Shown: piece by piece, positions 57,344 to 64,000 of the stretch
How positions within the stretch are numbered: the stretch's first letter is position 1
Layout of the letters: every line of letters begins with the position of its first letter
Origin: JADZGC01 sp964391595
Lineage (GTDB): Bacteria > Patescibacteriota > Saccharimonadia > CAILAD01 > GCA-016700035
DNA: 64,000 nt
Assembly: GCA_964391595.1 (NCBI GenBank)
Contig: CAYMMM010000001.1
Location: 1 to 64,000 of the forward strand
Reading direction: 5' to 3'
Notes under the pieces: generated by a model
Database searches by the model: none
What the model was told of the DNA's origin: nothing
The model's input: the letters and a program-made list of their open reading frames with translations, nothing else
Program-made: the position numbers and the translations under genes

Positions 57344-58099
57344 ATGATGAGCATTATGGTGTCGCCACCCCAGCCGCGAGCAAATCAGAGAACTCAGACA
57401 AGCAGTACAGTGCCGCCTTCTCCCGTGCCGGCCGCTACACCACCAAAGTCCCCAGGACATAAATGGCTGCCGGTGGTATTGATCTTTGCAATTCCGCTGC
57501 TTGCACTTGCATATAAGTTGATCGACAGCACAGTACACTCCCCAGCAATTGTCTGGAAGCTGCAGCGATCGCAGGCAGAATCTAAGCAAGCACAGGCGAA
57601 GACTGATGCCGAAAGCGCGCTTGCAAGCACAGTTAATCGGCTTAAGAGCGTAGCTGAGAACTATGAAGTTAATACACAAAATACTCAGCTCGAAGTCCTG
57701 GATGAGAAGTTTGTCGATCATGGTTGCCAAGCAATTACGATTACGGGTGGAAGTAAATTTAATGAGCATCCGATCGGACGCAATATGAAGTGCATCTACG
57801 TAGTCGCGCAAGCAGTGCGACTGAGCCCTTATACGACGAGCCTAGCTGACCTCGTCGACGTAGCAAATCAAGATCAATCTGACAAAATCGGTATAACGTT
57901 TGGAGACTCACGTCCGCAGCTTGGTGTGAAAACATACACTTCGGATAGCGCTACATCTTCTCCCCTCGTTGGCTATGGCGCCGAATGGGAGTATATCTAT
58001 AATCGTCAGTGGTCAAATATTCAGCTTGTCGGCGGAAGCGATACAAAAGTCGTCTACGCTGTCTCGACGTACTATATTTTCTTCGATCAGGATCTCTAA
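57344..58099 (+). CDS. Hypothetical single-pass membrane protein
   Basis: A 251-residue protein with a Pro/Ser/Thr/Gln-rich cytoplasmic N-terminus, one helix (WLPVVLIFAIPLLALAYKLI, about 45-64), a coiled-coil stretch (about 75-110) and an extracytoplasmic domain with two Cys (GCQAIT and MKCIYV) that may form a disulfide. Not recognised. Several ATG codons compete (57344, 57347, 57356); a TATAAT box overlaps the first, so 57356 may be the true start. The next gene begins 2 bases after its stop. Confidence 0.6.
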   Translation: MMSIMVSPPQPRANQRTQTSSTVPPSPVPAATPPKSPGHKWLPVVLIFAIPLLALAYKLIDSTVHSPAIVWKLQRSQAESKQAQAKTDAESALASTVNRLKSVAENYEVNTQNTQLEVLDEKFVDHGCQAITITGGSKFNEHPIGRNMKCIYVVAQAVRLSPYTTSLADLVDVANQDQSDKIGITFGDSRPQLGVKTYTSDSATSSPLVGYGAEWEYIYNRQWSNIQLVGGSDTKVVYAVSTYYIFFDQDL

Positions 58100-58101
58100 G
58101 C

Positions 58102-59070
58102 GTGCCGGGCAATCGAACTGCGACTCAACATGGCATGGAGCTACCGATCCGTGCACTGTTCTTGCCGTACGCGGTGTGCATACTCTCACTCCTGTTTCTA
58201 CTGGTACTTAAGGCGGTGCAGTTTGATTTTACACGTCTCCCCCAACAGCCAAGCGATATCGCGTTCCTGCTCATATTTCTGGAGCTGCCACATATCGTCG
58301 CCAGTCATTTGATGCTGATTGATCGCGAGTACGGGGAGTTTTATTGGCCGAAATTAGCGGGGAGATATGCCATTGCTGCCGTGAGCTTGACCGGAATTTG
58401 GTACTTTCTCGGAGCAGCAAGCTTCTTTGCGGCGTATTTCATCTGGACTGTCTACCACGTTCTCAAGCAGCAAATTGGCATCGGTCGCATTATGAATCGT
58501 CAGCCGAATCAACTGTATGAGCTGTGGGGCTACATCCTGATTGCTGGCTCACTGATCTTAGCGGCAGTTATCGGTTACTACAGAGTTGGGCTTGGCGGCT
58601 ACGAAGGCTGGCTCAAACTAGTTTCGTATGTCTTCGCGTGCGTGATACTTGGCCTAGGCTTCATGGCGTCTCGACAGCTCAAGCAGCAGCTAGGTAAATG
58701 GTATGTCTTCGCGAATACTACAATGTATCTTAGTGTACTTGCTTGCTTTTTACTCGGAGCGCCGTTTTTTGTAATCTTCATTCCGCGTATCATCCATGAC
58801 GCGACAGCGTATATGCTCTACATCAACCATGACATAAATCGCAATGCGCGCGTGCGCAAAAATATCATCTATCGCACAGCCTGGTTTGTCCCCGTGTGGG
58901 CTGCAACGCTGCTTTTCTCAATCATGTTTGGTGGTCTCATAACCTTTGGTATCGTGCCCTTTGCCTTTCAGCTTAGTGTAACCGTGACTCTATCACACTA
59001 TGTCCTTGAGTCAGTCGTATGGCGCGGCACGAGCATCCATCGGAAGTCTCTTCGACTCTCTTTTACTTAG
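58102..59070 (+). CDS. His-containing multi-pass membrane protein, possible membrane metalloenzyme
   Basis: GTG at 58102 (AGGA nine bases upstream) gives 322 residues; ATG 58135 is the alternative. There are about eight helices. Histidines recur at helix edges in patterned positions: LELPHIVASHLMLIDREY, TVYHVLKQQIGIGR, RIIHDATAYMLYINHD and a late LSHYVLE. Such spacing is typical of membrane di-iron or other metal-dependent enzymes, for example desaturase-, hydroxylase- or Brp/Blh-like proteins, but I cannot place it in a family. Its direct neighbour upstream is a membrane-anchored protein, with which it may be co-transcribed. Confidence 0.6.
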   Translation: MPGNRTATQHGMELPIRALFLPYAVCILSLLFLLVLKAVQFDFTRLPQQPSDIAFLLIFLELPHIVASHLMLIDREYGEFYWPKLAGRYAIAAVSLTGIWYFLGAASFFAAYFIWTVYHVLKQQIGIGRIMNRQPNQLYELWGYILIAGSLILAAVIGYYRVGLGGYEGWLKLVSYVFACVILGLGFMASRQLKQQLGKWYVFANTTMYLSVLACFLLGAPFFVIFIPRIIHDATAYMLYINHDINRNARVRKNIIYRTAWFVPVWAATLLFSIMFGGLITFGIVPFAFQLSVTVTLSHYVLESVVWRGTSIHRKSLRLSFT

Positions 59071-59145
59071 CTTTGTGGGTATGGTACTTGTTTTGCGACT
59101 CAGAGCATAGAGCCAGACAAGCATAAGCTGTATAATGTAGAGGCT

Positions 59146-60828
59146 ATGACCGATTCCGACAAAATGTTTGAGGGTGCGAGCGAGTACTCAGTTACGGCAG
59201 AGCTCATAAGCCCCATTACGCTGCTGTCGGCCGCACTCTTGGCGATTGATTACATCCGCGGTATGACCTTTGCCACTTCGCCGCAGTTGGTGTTTATCTT
59301 CGTTGGGCTTCTGGTAGTTACATCTCTCGTACTTTTCATCCCCGCTTTAAAGTTTGGTAAGCGGCATGCCATCTATCTCATTATCTACCACATCACTCTA
59401 GCATTTGCGCTGATATTTATCGTCAATACTCAGTCGTATTATCTGCTGCTCTGGGTACTGCTAGCGTACATTACGAGCAATTATTATCAGGTTTGGGGCC
59501 TTACAACCACGCTCGCGCTACTCTTAGTTGTGATGATCGCTAGTGTTAGCTATCAGGCGCATGGCCTCACAGTGACACATGTCCTCGATATTCTGCCGGC
59601 ATACACCATGGTGGCTGCGCTTTGCACTCTCCTTGCGCGCATTGGCCTAGGGAATCGCAAACAGCGACTTGCCATGAAGCAAAAAATCACACAGGCAGGA
59701 TACGAGCACGAACGCCTCATTGCCCTCATTAACTCAGTAAGTGAGGCGGTGATTGCAATCAATCAAGAGGGTCAGATTACTCTCTTTAATGCAGCTGCAC
59801 TCGATCTGATTGACACAAATATGGAGCTTACGGGACAAGCTATAAACAACGTTCTGCGCTTGCGTGATGAGAAGAACAATGGCATTGATATGCTCAAGCT
59901 CATTCGAGATACCAAGTACATTCAACGACGAAGTGACTTGATCATGCCCGTTGGTAGCGATGACCACATTGCTCTTGATGTAAATATCAGCCGCGTGTCG
60001 ATCACAGCACCGATGACGCAGAAGCAAGAAGGCTACATTCTCCTCCTGCGCGACATCACGCAAGAAAAGTCACTGGATGAAGAGCGCGAACTCTTCATAT
60101 CCGAAGTGAGCCACGAATTACGTACTCCCCTCACGATCGCAGAAGCCAACGTGTCGATGGCAGAATTGTCTGCAGGAAAACCAGACATGGATCGAACGAA
60201 GCTCGTAGAGGTCATCGCAAAAGCCCATAAGCAGATACTCTTCCTTGCTGATATGGTTAATGATCTCTCCACCTTATCGCGGGCTCAAAGACCAGATGCT
60301 GAGATGGACGTTGCCACGTTCCTAGTGCAAGAGGTTATTGATGAGCTCATACGTACGTATGCCCCGCAGGCTCAGAAGAAGAATCTCTACTTACATGCTC
60401 AAGTTGCACCAGATTTGCCACAAGTAACGACCTCCAGGCTTTATTTCAAAGAAATCATGCAAAACTTCATCACGAATGCGATCAAATACACGCCTTCTGG
60501 AGGTGTGACTGTGATCGCGCAGCTCGCCAATGATCATACACTGCAGATAGGTGTACGCGACACCGGTATTGGCATTTCGAAAAGTGAACTGAATAAAGTG
60601 TATGAGAAGTTCTGGCGCTCAGAGGATCCATATACGCGCCAGACAAGTGGCACCGGTCTTGGTCTCTTCATCACTGCAAAGCTCGCAAAACGCATTGGTG
60701 CACAACTGAATCTCGAGAGTGAGCTCAAGAAGGGATCGACTTTCAGCCTGCTCTTACCTGTTGTTGCCGTTAAGGATGTAGACGTCAAGAACTTGGTTAA
60801 AGAAGAAGTTCAACACCTCTATGAGTAG
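59146..60828 (+). CDS. Membrane-bound PAS histidine kinase
   Basis: The 560-residue kinase has about six helices in the first 175 residues, a PAS domain (about 185-300: LINSVSEAVIAINQEGQITLFN), the phospho-His in EVSHELRTPLTIAEA, an N box (NFITNAIKYTPSG) and DTGIGIS and GTGLGLFI in the ATPase domain. The extracytoplasmic loops are short, so it probably senses something within the membrane. No response regulator is adjacent; the five receivers around 50-56 kb are possible partners. A TATAAT box ends 9 bases before ATG. Confidence 0.92.
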   Translation: MTDSDKMFEGASEYSVTAELISPITLLSAALLAIDYIRGMTFATSPQLVFIFVGLLVVTSLVLFIPALKFGKRHAIYLIIYHITLAFALIFIVNTQSYYLLLWVLLAYITSNYYQVWGLTTTLALLLVVMIASVSYQAHGLTVTHVLDILPAYTMVAALCTLLARIGLGNRKQRLAMKQKITQAGYEHERLIALINSVSEAVIAINQEGQITLFNAAALDLIDTNMELTGQAINNVLRLRDEKNNGIDMLKLIRDTKYIQRRSDLIMPVGSDDHIALDVNISRVSITAPMTQKQEGYILLLRDITQEKSLDEERELFISEVSHELRTPLTIAEANVSMAELSAGKPDMDRTKLVEVIAKAHKQILFLADMVNDLSTLSRAQRPDAEMDVATFLVQEVIDELIRTYAPQAQKKNLYLHAQVAPDLPQVTTSRLYFKEIMQNFITNAIKYTPSGGVTVIAQLANDHTLQIGVRDTGIGISKSELNKVYEKFWRSEDPYTRQTSGTGLGLFITAKLAKRIGAQLNLESELKKGSTFSLLLPVVAVKDVDVKNLVKEEVQHLYE

Positions 60829-60847
60829 CCTGCACTTGCCGCAAGAT

Positions 60848-61576
60848 CTATGATTTTGCGATAGTCTGTGACTCTTTGCGGCGTATAGCACTGGCAACAA
60901 GTAGCAAGAATGCGAGCAATAAGAAGCCGATAATCATCGATGCGGTATATCCGTACGACTGCATGTCAAATGACAAGATTGGCTGGGATACAAACAGAGC
61001 TCCGACTATTCCGAAAAATGCAGCGAAGGCTAGGAGTCTCCATTTGAGACCGGATGAGTTTGGTAATTTGAAAGCTTGCTTGCCGAAGTGAATGGCAATA
61101 ATGATCAGAGATAGAAAATCTACCGCCGTAGCCACAGCGTACGAAAACGGGTAAGCAAAATCGAGAAAAGCATGGCCATTTTTCATAATTATCTGTGTAT
61201 TGTATGGGATATTTGCCAGATATGAGGTACTTGCGCAAACACCAGCTAAGATAGTTGCGGCTAGAATTGCCGCCAACTCTAATGGCTTATTACCGCTGAG
61301 GTAGATCCGAATCACGATAAGCCATATCAGATACAATGAGAAATATTGGAAGAGGTCACCGATAAATATTGCCTTACCTATCAAACTACCATCTGTCGTG
61401 AAGGTTACGGGTATGACATAAATTGTCAGTGCTGCTGCCATCAAGAACCCGGCAACAGATAAGTTTTTGGTTATCTGGTTTGGGCGTTTTTTTGCAGACC
61501 GCCATCCACTAACTCCAAGAAGTAGCATTACCGGTATACCTACATACCATTGGAGGACATTTGTGGGAATCTGCAT
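60848..61576 (-). CDS. Hypothetical seven-helix membrane protein
   Basis: ATG at 61576 (MQIPTNVLQWYVG) was chosen because the longer open frame runs into a tRNA gene. The 242-residue product has about seven hydrophobic segments with short loops and a Lys/Arg-containing C-terminus (RRKESQTIAKS). No retinal-binding Lys motif of a rhodopsin (DxxxK in the last helix) is evident: the last helix is LLAFLLLVASAI. Not recognised. It converges with the kinase gene. Confidence 0.62.
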   Translation of the reverse strand: MQIPTNVLQWYVGIPVMLLLGVSGWRSAKKRPNQITKNLSVAGFLMAAALTIYVIPVTFTTDGSLIGKAIFIGDLFQYFSLYLIWLIVIRIYLSGNKPLELAAILAATILAGVCASTSYLANIPYNTQIIMKNGHAFLDFAYPFSYAVATAVDFLSLIIIAIHFGKQAFKLPNSSGLKWRLLAFAAFFGIVGALFVSQPILSFDMQSYGYTASMIIGFLLLAFLLLVASAIRRKESQTIAKS

Positions 61577-61654
61577 GATAGCTCTAGTATATCGCAAGGA
61601 CAAGGAATCAAAAAGCTCACGCTTATGTACGTGAGCAATATATCTTGCATTATC

Positions 61655-61730
61655 TGGAGCCCGCGAGAGGAATCGAACCCCCAACCTACGGTTTACAAAA
61701 CCGTTGCTCTGCCAATTGAGCTACGCGGGC
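61655..61730 (-). tRNA. tRNA-Thr (UGU)
   Basis: Acceptor GCCCGCG pairs with CGCGGGC; the anticodon stem ACGGT/ACCGT frames loop TTTGTAA with anticodon TGT (plus strand 61695-61697). T arm GGTTCGATT. The discriminator T and the CCA end are encoded. Confidence 0.97.
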
Positions 61731-61800
61731 AAAAAATACGCTATCACTTACTACTGATGCACTTAATTAGGAGATCACGTAGCCGGCACATTATCTCATA

Positions 61801-62319
61801 TTATCTCACTTTCGACCACATTTTCGCCGCCAACATGAGGATCATATACTCGTGCCCAGAAGTCATCTCATCAATAGATAATTCGCTCGGAAACTTCCAG
61901 ATAAACCGCGATACTTCATCGGAGGCTCTAAAATCTCGATTCTGTAAGGTACTGTAGAAAAGGAAACCCAGTCTTTGTCTCGGGTCTCCTTCCTCGGCAT
62001 GATTATCTGACCGACTCCCTACATACTTTAGTTCGCTATAATCATCTTGTTTTAGGCCAAGCTCCTCACGTATTTCACGCTGTGCAGCATCCTCAATTGT
62101 CTCCTCAAGATCAACGAAACCACCAGGGAGATTGAGTTTGCCTTTGCAGGGTGAGTTCTTTCGCACACCAAGCAGTACTTTGCCCGCTTCATCGAAGAAT
62201 GCAACGTCTACTGTTGGTATAGGGTTTGCAAACTGGTGTCGCCCGCATGATGAGCACTTCCAATGCAGGTTGGTTTCTATAGAGAGCAATTTGCTTCCGC
62301 AGCGTGAGCAGTAATTCAT
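61801..62319 (-). CDS. Nudix hydrolase with zinc ribbon (NudC-like)
   Basis: The 172-residue protein starts with a four-Cys zinc ribbon (CSRCG and CSSCG, about residues 4-26) and then has the complete Nudix box GGFVDLEETIEDAAQREIREELG (about 66-88; GX5EX7REUXEEXGU pattern). This zinc ribbon plus Nudix layout occurs in NADH pyrophosphatase and related enzymes, though the NudC SQPWPFPxS motif is absent, so the substrate is uncertain. It lies between tRNA genes and is followed by an upstream tRNA-Tyr only 11 bases away. Confidence 0.9.
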   Translation of the reverse strand: MNYCSRCGSKLLSIETNLHWKCSSCGRHQFANPIPTVDVAFFDEAGKVLLGVRKNSPCKGKLNLPGGFVDLEETIEDAAQREIREELGLKQDDYSELKYVGSRSDNHAEEGDPRQRLGFLFYSTLQNRDFRASDEVSRFIWKFPSELSIDEMTSGHEYMILMLAAKMWSKVR

Positions 62320-62330
62320 AAATTAATTGA

Positions 62331-62417
62331 TGGTGCAGGGGGAGGGATTCGAACCCCCGAAGGCATAAAGCCGACAGATTTACAGTCTGTTGCGTTTGAC
62401 CGCTTCGCTACCCCTGC
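62331..62417 (-). tRNA. tRNA-Tyr (GUA)
   Basis: Acceptor GCAGGGG pairs with CCCCTGC; anticodon GTA (plus strand 62381-62383) in loop CTGTAAA. It has the long variable arm typical of bacterial tRNA-Tyr and an encoded CCA. Confidence 0.97.
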
Positions 62418-62429
62418 ATAGTTGTGTTC

Positions 62430-62504
<75 letters not shown>

Positions 62505-62567
62505 ATCATTTGCTCCGACAATTCTACGTATTTGTATGTCAAACTACACCAAGAAAGCTTACCATTT

Positions 62568-63206
62568 TTACGTCTTTCTTTCAATAATTTGTTGCCTCCA
62601 CGAAGCAGCTTGTTGTGGCTGATTATGATCGCTGTACCAGTGGACTATTGCTTGCACTATGGATGCATCATTTTTATCAAGCTCATGGGCCGCAAGTAAG
62701 GCCTCCAGTTGCTTCTGTGGCTGATTCCTGAGCCCGTACAGCTTGCTTATGGCAATGAAGCGAGCAAGTGTAGGCTCAAGCTCAATCGCCTGCTCCATAG
62801 CCTGTATGGACGTATCGAATTGGCGCGTGTGATACAGTATAGTGCTGTAATTATGAAGATCGGCGGCAGTAGTTTCGCGCTGCATAACAAGCTCAAGGCA
62901 TTCTTGTGCATCTCCGTAATTTCGCGAATATGAATATATCATCGCCAGTCTACGGTATGCGGTGAGGTTTTTGTGATCGAGCTTCAGTACGCGTAAAAAC
63001 GCTTTTTCGGCCGGGCCCCACTTACGCTCTTTATAATATCGCTCAGCTGTTTCGATAAGCCGACCCAACTCCGATTCATGCGTCACTATCGAGTTATCAG
63101 CCCCGGCATTGAGAAAATGAGCTAGTTGATTATACGAGCTACGTGATAGCCTCCAGCTGATGAAGCCAAACACAACAAATACTAGTATTGGGAGCATTAA
63201 GGTCAT
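62568..63206 (-). CDS. Membrane-anchored TPR protein
   Basis: ATG at 63206 with AGGAGG seven bases upstream overlaps the HolB stop (ATGA). The 212-residue protein has one N-terminal helix (MLPILVFVVFGFISW) and then at least four TPR-like helical pairs, for example ERYYKERKWGPAEKAFLRVL with KLDHKNLTAYRRLAMIYSYS and SIQAMEQAIELEPTLARFIA. TPR proteins act as scaffolds; the partner is unknown. Coupled to the holB-like gene. Confidence 0.85.
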   Translation of the reverse strand: MTLMLPILVFVVFGFISWRLSRSSYNQLAHFLNAGADNSIVTHESELGRLIETAERYYKERKWGPAEKAFLRVLKLDHKNLTAYRRLAMIYSYSRNYGDAQECLELVMQRETTAADLHNYSTILYHTRQFDTSIQAMEQAIELEPTLARFIAISKLYGLRNQPQKQLEALLAAHELDKNDASIVQAIVHWYSDHNQPQQAASWRQQIIERKT

Positions 63207-63841
63207 GCACGACCCTCCTGTGCAGCATGGACCGCCCAAGCTTCAAGTAAGAGACGATAATTTGGCACATTCTGGACGTACTGATCATAATGAGTCAGCC
63301 ACTTAAGCTCAGCAAAACGTTTTTCGTGACGCAAACTTAGTACAAGATCATGATAAGCCGTAGCAAGCGACTGTGCTTCGTGCAGCATTGTTATGAGTGA
63401 TAGTCGCTCGCCAACAGTCTTCGCTTCCACAAGTATCGATGGCTCATAGTTTTCTGCCGCAGGCTTGACGGTACGTATAGCTGTCCGCGATCGGATCGTG
63501 GGCAGTAAGTTTGCGGCAGAACGTGCAGTGAGCAAAAACGTCGATCGTGGCGGTGGCTCTTCAAGAAGCTTCAAGAGTGCGTTTGCAGCTTCTTTGTTCA
63601 TCGTATCAGCCTGGAAGATCACGACCCAGCGCTGCTGATCTGAAGCCGTCGTAAGTGCGAGATCCGATATTACATCAAGGATTTGCTTGCGAATGATCTT
63701 ATTATTCTCGGGGCGAACAATGCGCACATGTGGGTGCGTAAGGGCACTATCAGGAGGACAACTCAAGACATCGGCAATATGCTCAGCAATGATGTGCTCG
63801 ACAGCGTTAGTATTTATTCCGGTGTATGTAATCGCATGCAT
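63203..63841 (-). CDS. holB: DNA polymerase III delta'-like subunit
   Basis: The 212-residue protein lacks a P-loop but has the clamp-loader block NALLKLLEEPPPRSTFLLT (about residues 86-104) and the arginine-finger region TIRSRT. The first segment (IAEHIADVLSCPPDSALTHP) corresponds to the region before delta'-type AAA folds. It is shorter than E. coli HolB (about 330 residues), lacking most of the C-terminal collar domain. With the zinc-less DnaX upstream in this window, it suggests a simplified clamp loader. Confidence 0.82.
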   Translation of the reverse strand: MHAITYTGINTNAVEHIIAEHIADVLSCPPDSALTHPHVRIVRPENNKIIRKQILDVISDLALTTASDQQRWVVIFQADTMNKEAANALLKLLEEPPPRSTFLLTARSAANLLPTIRSRTAIRTVKPAAENYEPSILVEAKTVGERLSLITMLHEAQSLATAYHDLVLSLRHEKRFAELKWLTHYDQYVQNVPNYRLLLEAWAVHAAQEGRA

Positions 63842-63871
63842 TGTTTTACGACGTAATGAGTAATGTTTCCT

Positions 63872-64000
63872 CTATTGTACCTGGTAATCAATATGAAAGT
63901 CTGCAAGTACAGACATAAAGTCTTCTCCCGGAGGTACAACAAAGGTTTGTATTTTGCCATTTGGTAAAGGCAGCTTCAGACTATAGGCATGAAGCATAAG
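63872..64000 (-). CDS. C-terminal end of an RluA-type pseudouridine synthase (partial)
   Basis: Forty-two codons run into the right edge of the window on the minus strand. The protein end reads LMLHAYSLKLPLPNGK followed by PPGEDFMSVLADFHI, which matches the C-terminus of RluA/RluD-family pseudouridine synthases (the LHAxxLxF-hP block before the end). The catalytic part lies beyond the window. These enzymes modify rRNA or tRNA. Confidence 0.6.
   Translation of the reverse strand, partial: LMLHAYSLKLPLPNGKIQTFVVPPGEDFMSVLADFHIDYQVQ

Noticed and set aside
60848..61576. Possible rhodopsin, because of seven helices and a carotenoid locus in the same window
   Set aside because: The last helix lacks the retinal-binding Lys with the expected neighbourhood, and the third helix lacks the proton-pump triad.
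60848..61684. Longer start for the seven-helix membrane protein
   Set aside because: The upstream part reads into the tRNA-Thr gene; ATG at 61576 starts directly before the first helix.

Overview
The window looks like a piece of a Candidatus Saccharibacteria (TM7) / CPR chromosome of moderate G+C. The clues are short intergenic gaps, many ATGA start-stop overlaps, pared-down housekeeping proteins (a DnaX without its zinc module, a short HolB-like protein), many small membrane proteins, a type IV prepilin-like protein, a VKOR-type oxidoreductase and GtrA/GT-C surface glycosylation genes. The assignment is inferred from gene content and style; there is no rRNA to confirm it. No CRISPR array, insertion sequence, prophage or replication origin was recognised.

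Layout. 1-1265: four tiny unknown plus-strand genes, the first two G+C-rich, the last two a small membrane protein and a small CxxC-rich protein behind a consensus promoter. 1263-4139: cysS, DEDDh exonuclease, recR and ybaB in one minus-strand operon. 4191-8698: glycosylation operon (two GT-C transferases, one GT2, GtrA). 8761-11573: dnaX-dnaB. 12560-19757: the secE-nusG-rplK-rplA and rplJ-rplL ribosomal block, interrupted by a dcd-tmk-thyX pyrimidine cassette and carrying recognisable leaders, promoters and terminators. 21104-27284: a carotenoid locus (crtB, GGPP synthase, crtI and, divergently, two half-size lycopene cyclase subunits and a UbiA prenyltransferase fused to a GT2 glycosyltransferase), which together predict a glycosylated cyclic C50-type carotenoid. 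28315-38174: a CtpE-like P-type ATPase, a LOG protein, a 2-hydroxyacid dehydrogenase and glycerate kinase pair, an APC permease, a GIY-YIG protein and a MacB-like ABC exporter. 38235-49709: VKOR, rhodanese, phenylalanine hydroxylase, hydrolases, a stand-alone FtsK-gamma-like protein, a PH-domain protein with an H1-like tail, a pilin-like protein and AEC and MFS transporters. 49807-55823: tRNA-Trp, then a signalling block of five single-domain receivers, a PAS-PAS histidine kinase, a flavin reductase and a cellulose-synthase-like transferase. 55892-64000: a nucleotidyltransferase-fold protein, a G+C-rich orphan gene, a second membrane kinase, three tRNAs, a Nudix hydrolase, a TPR protein, a HolB-like subunit and the end of an RluA-type pseudouridine synthase.

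How it fits together. The carotenoid genes read as one pathway from isoprenyl diphosphates to a membrane pigment. The pyrimidine cassette can carry dCTP to dTDP if its deaminase also acts as a dUTPase. Regulation is unusually legible. Many promoters match TTGACA-17-TATAAT; an L10 leader with an attenuator precedes rplJ; a duplicated leader hairpin precedes both rplK and rplA; paired 11-bp direct repeats sit exactly 4 bp upstream of two -10 boxes. Several genes have their -10 box only 5-7 bp before the start codon, which points to frequent leaderless transcription.
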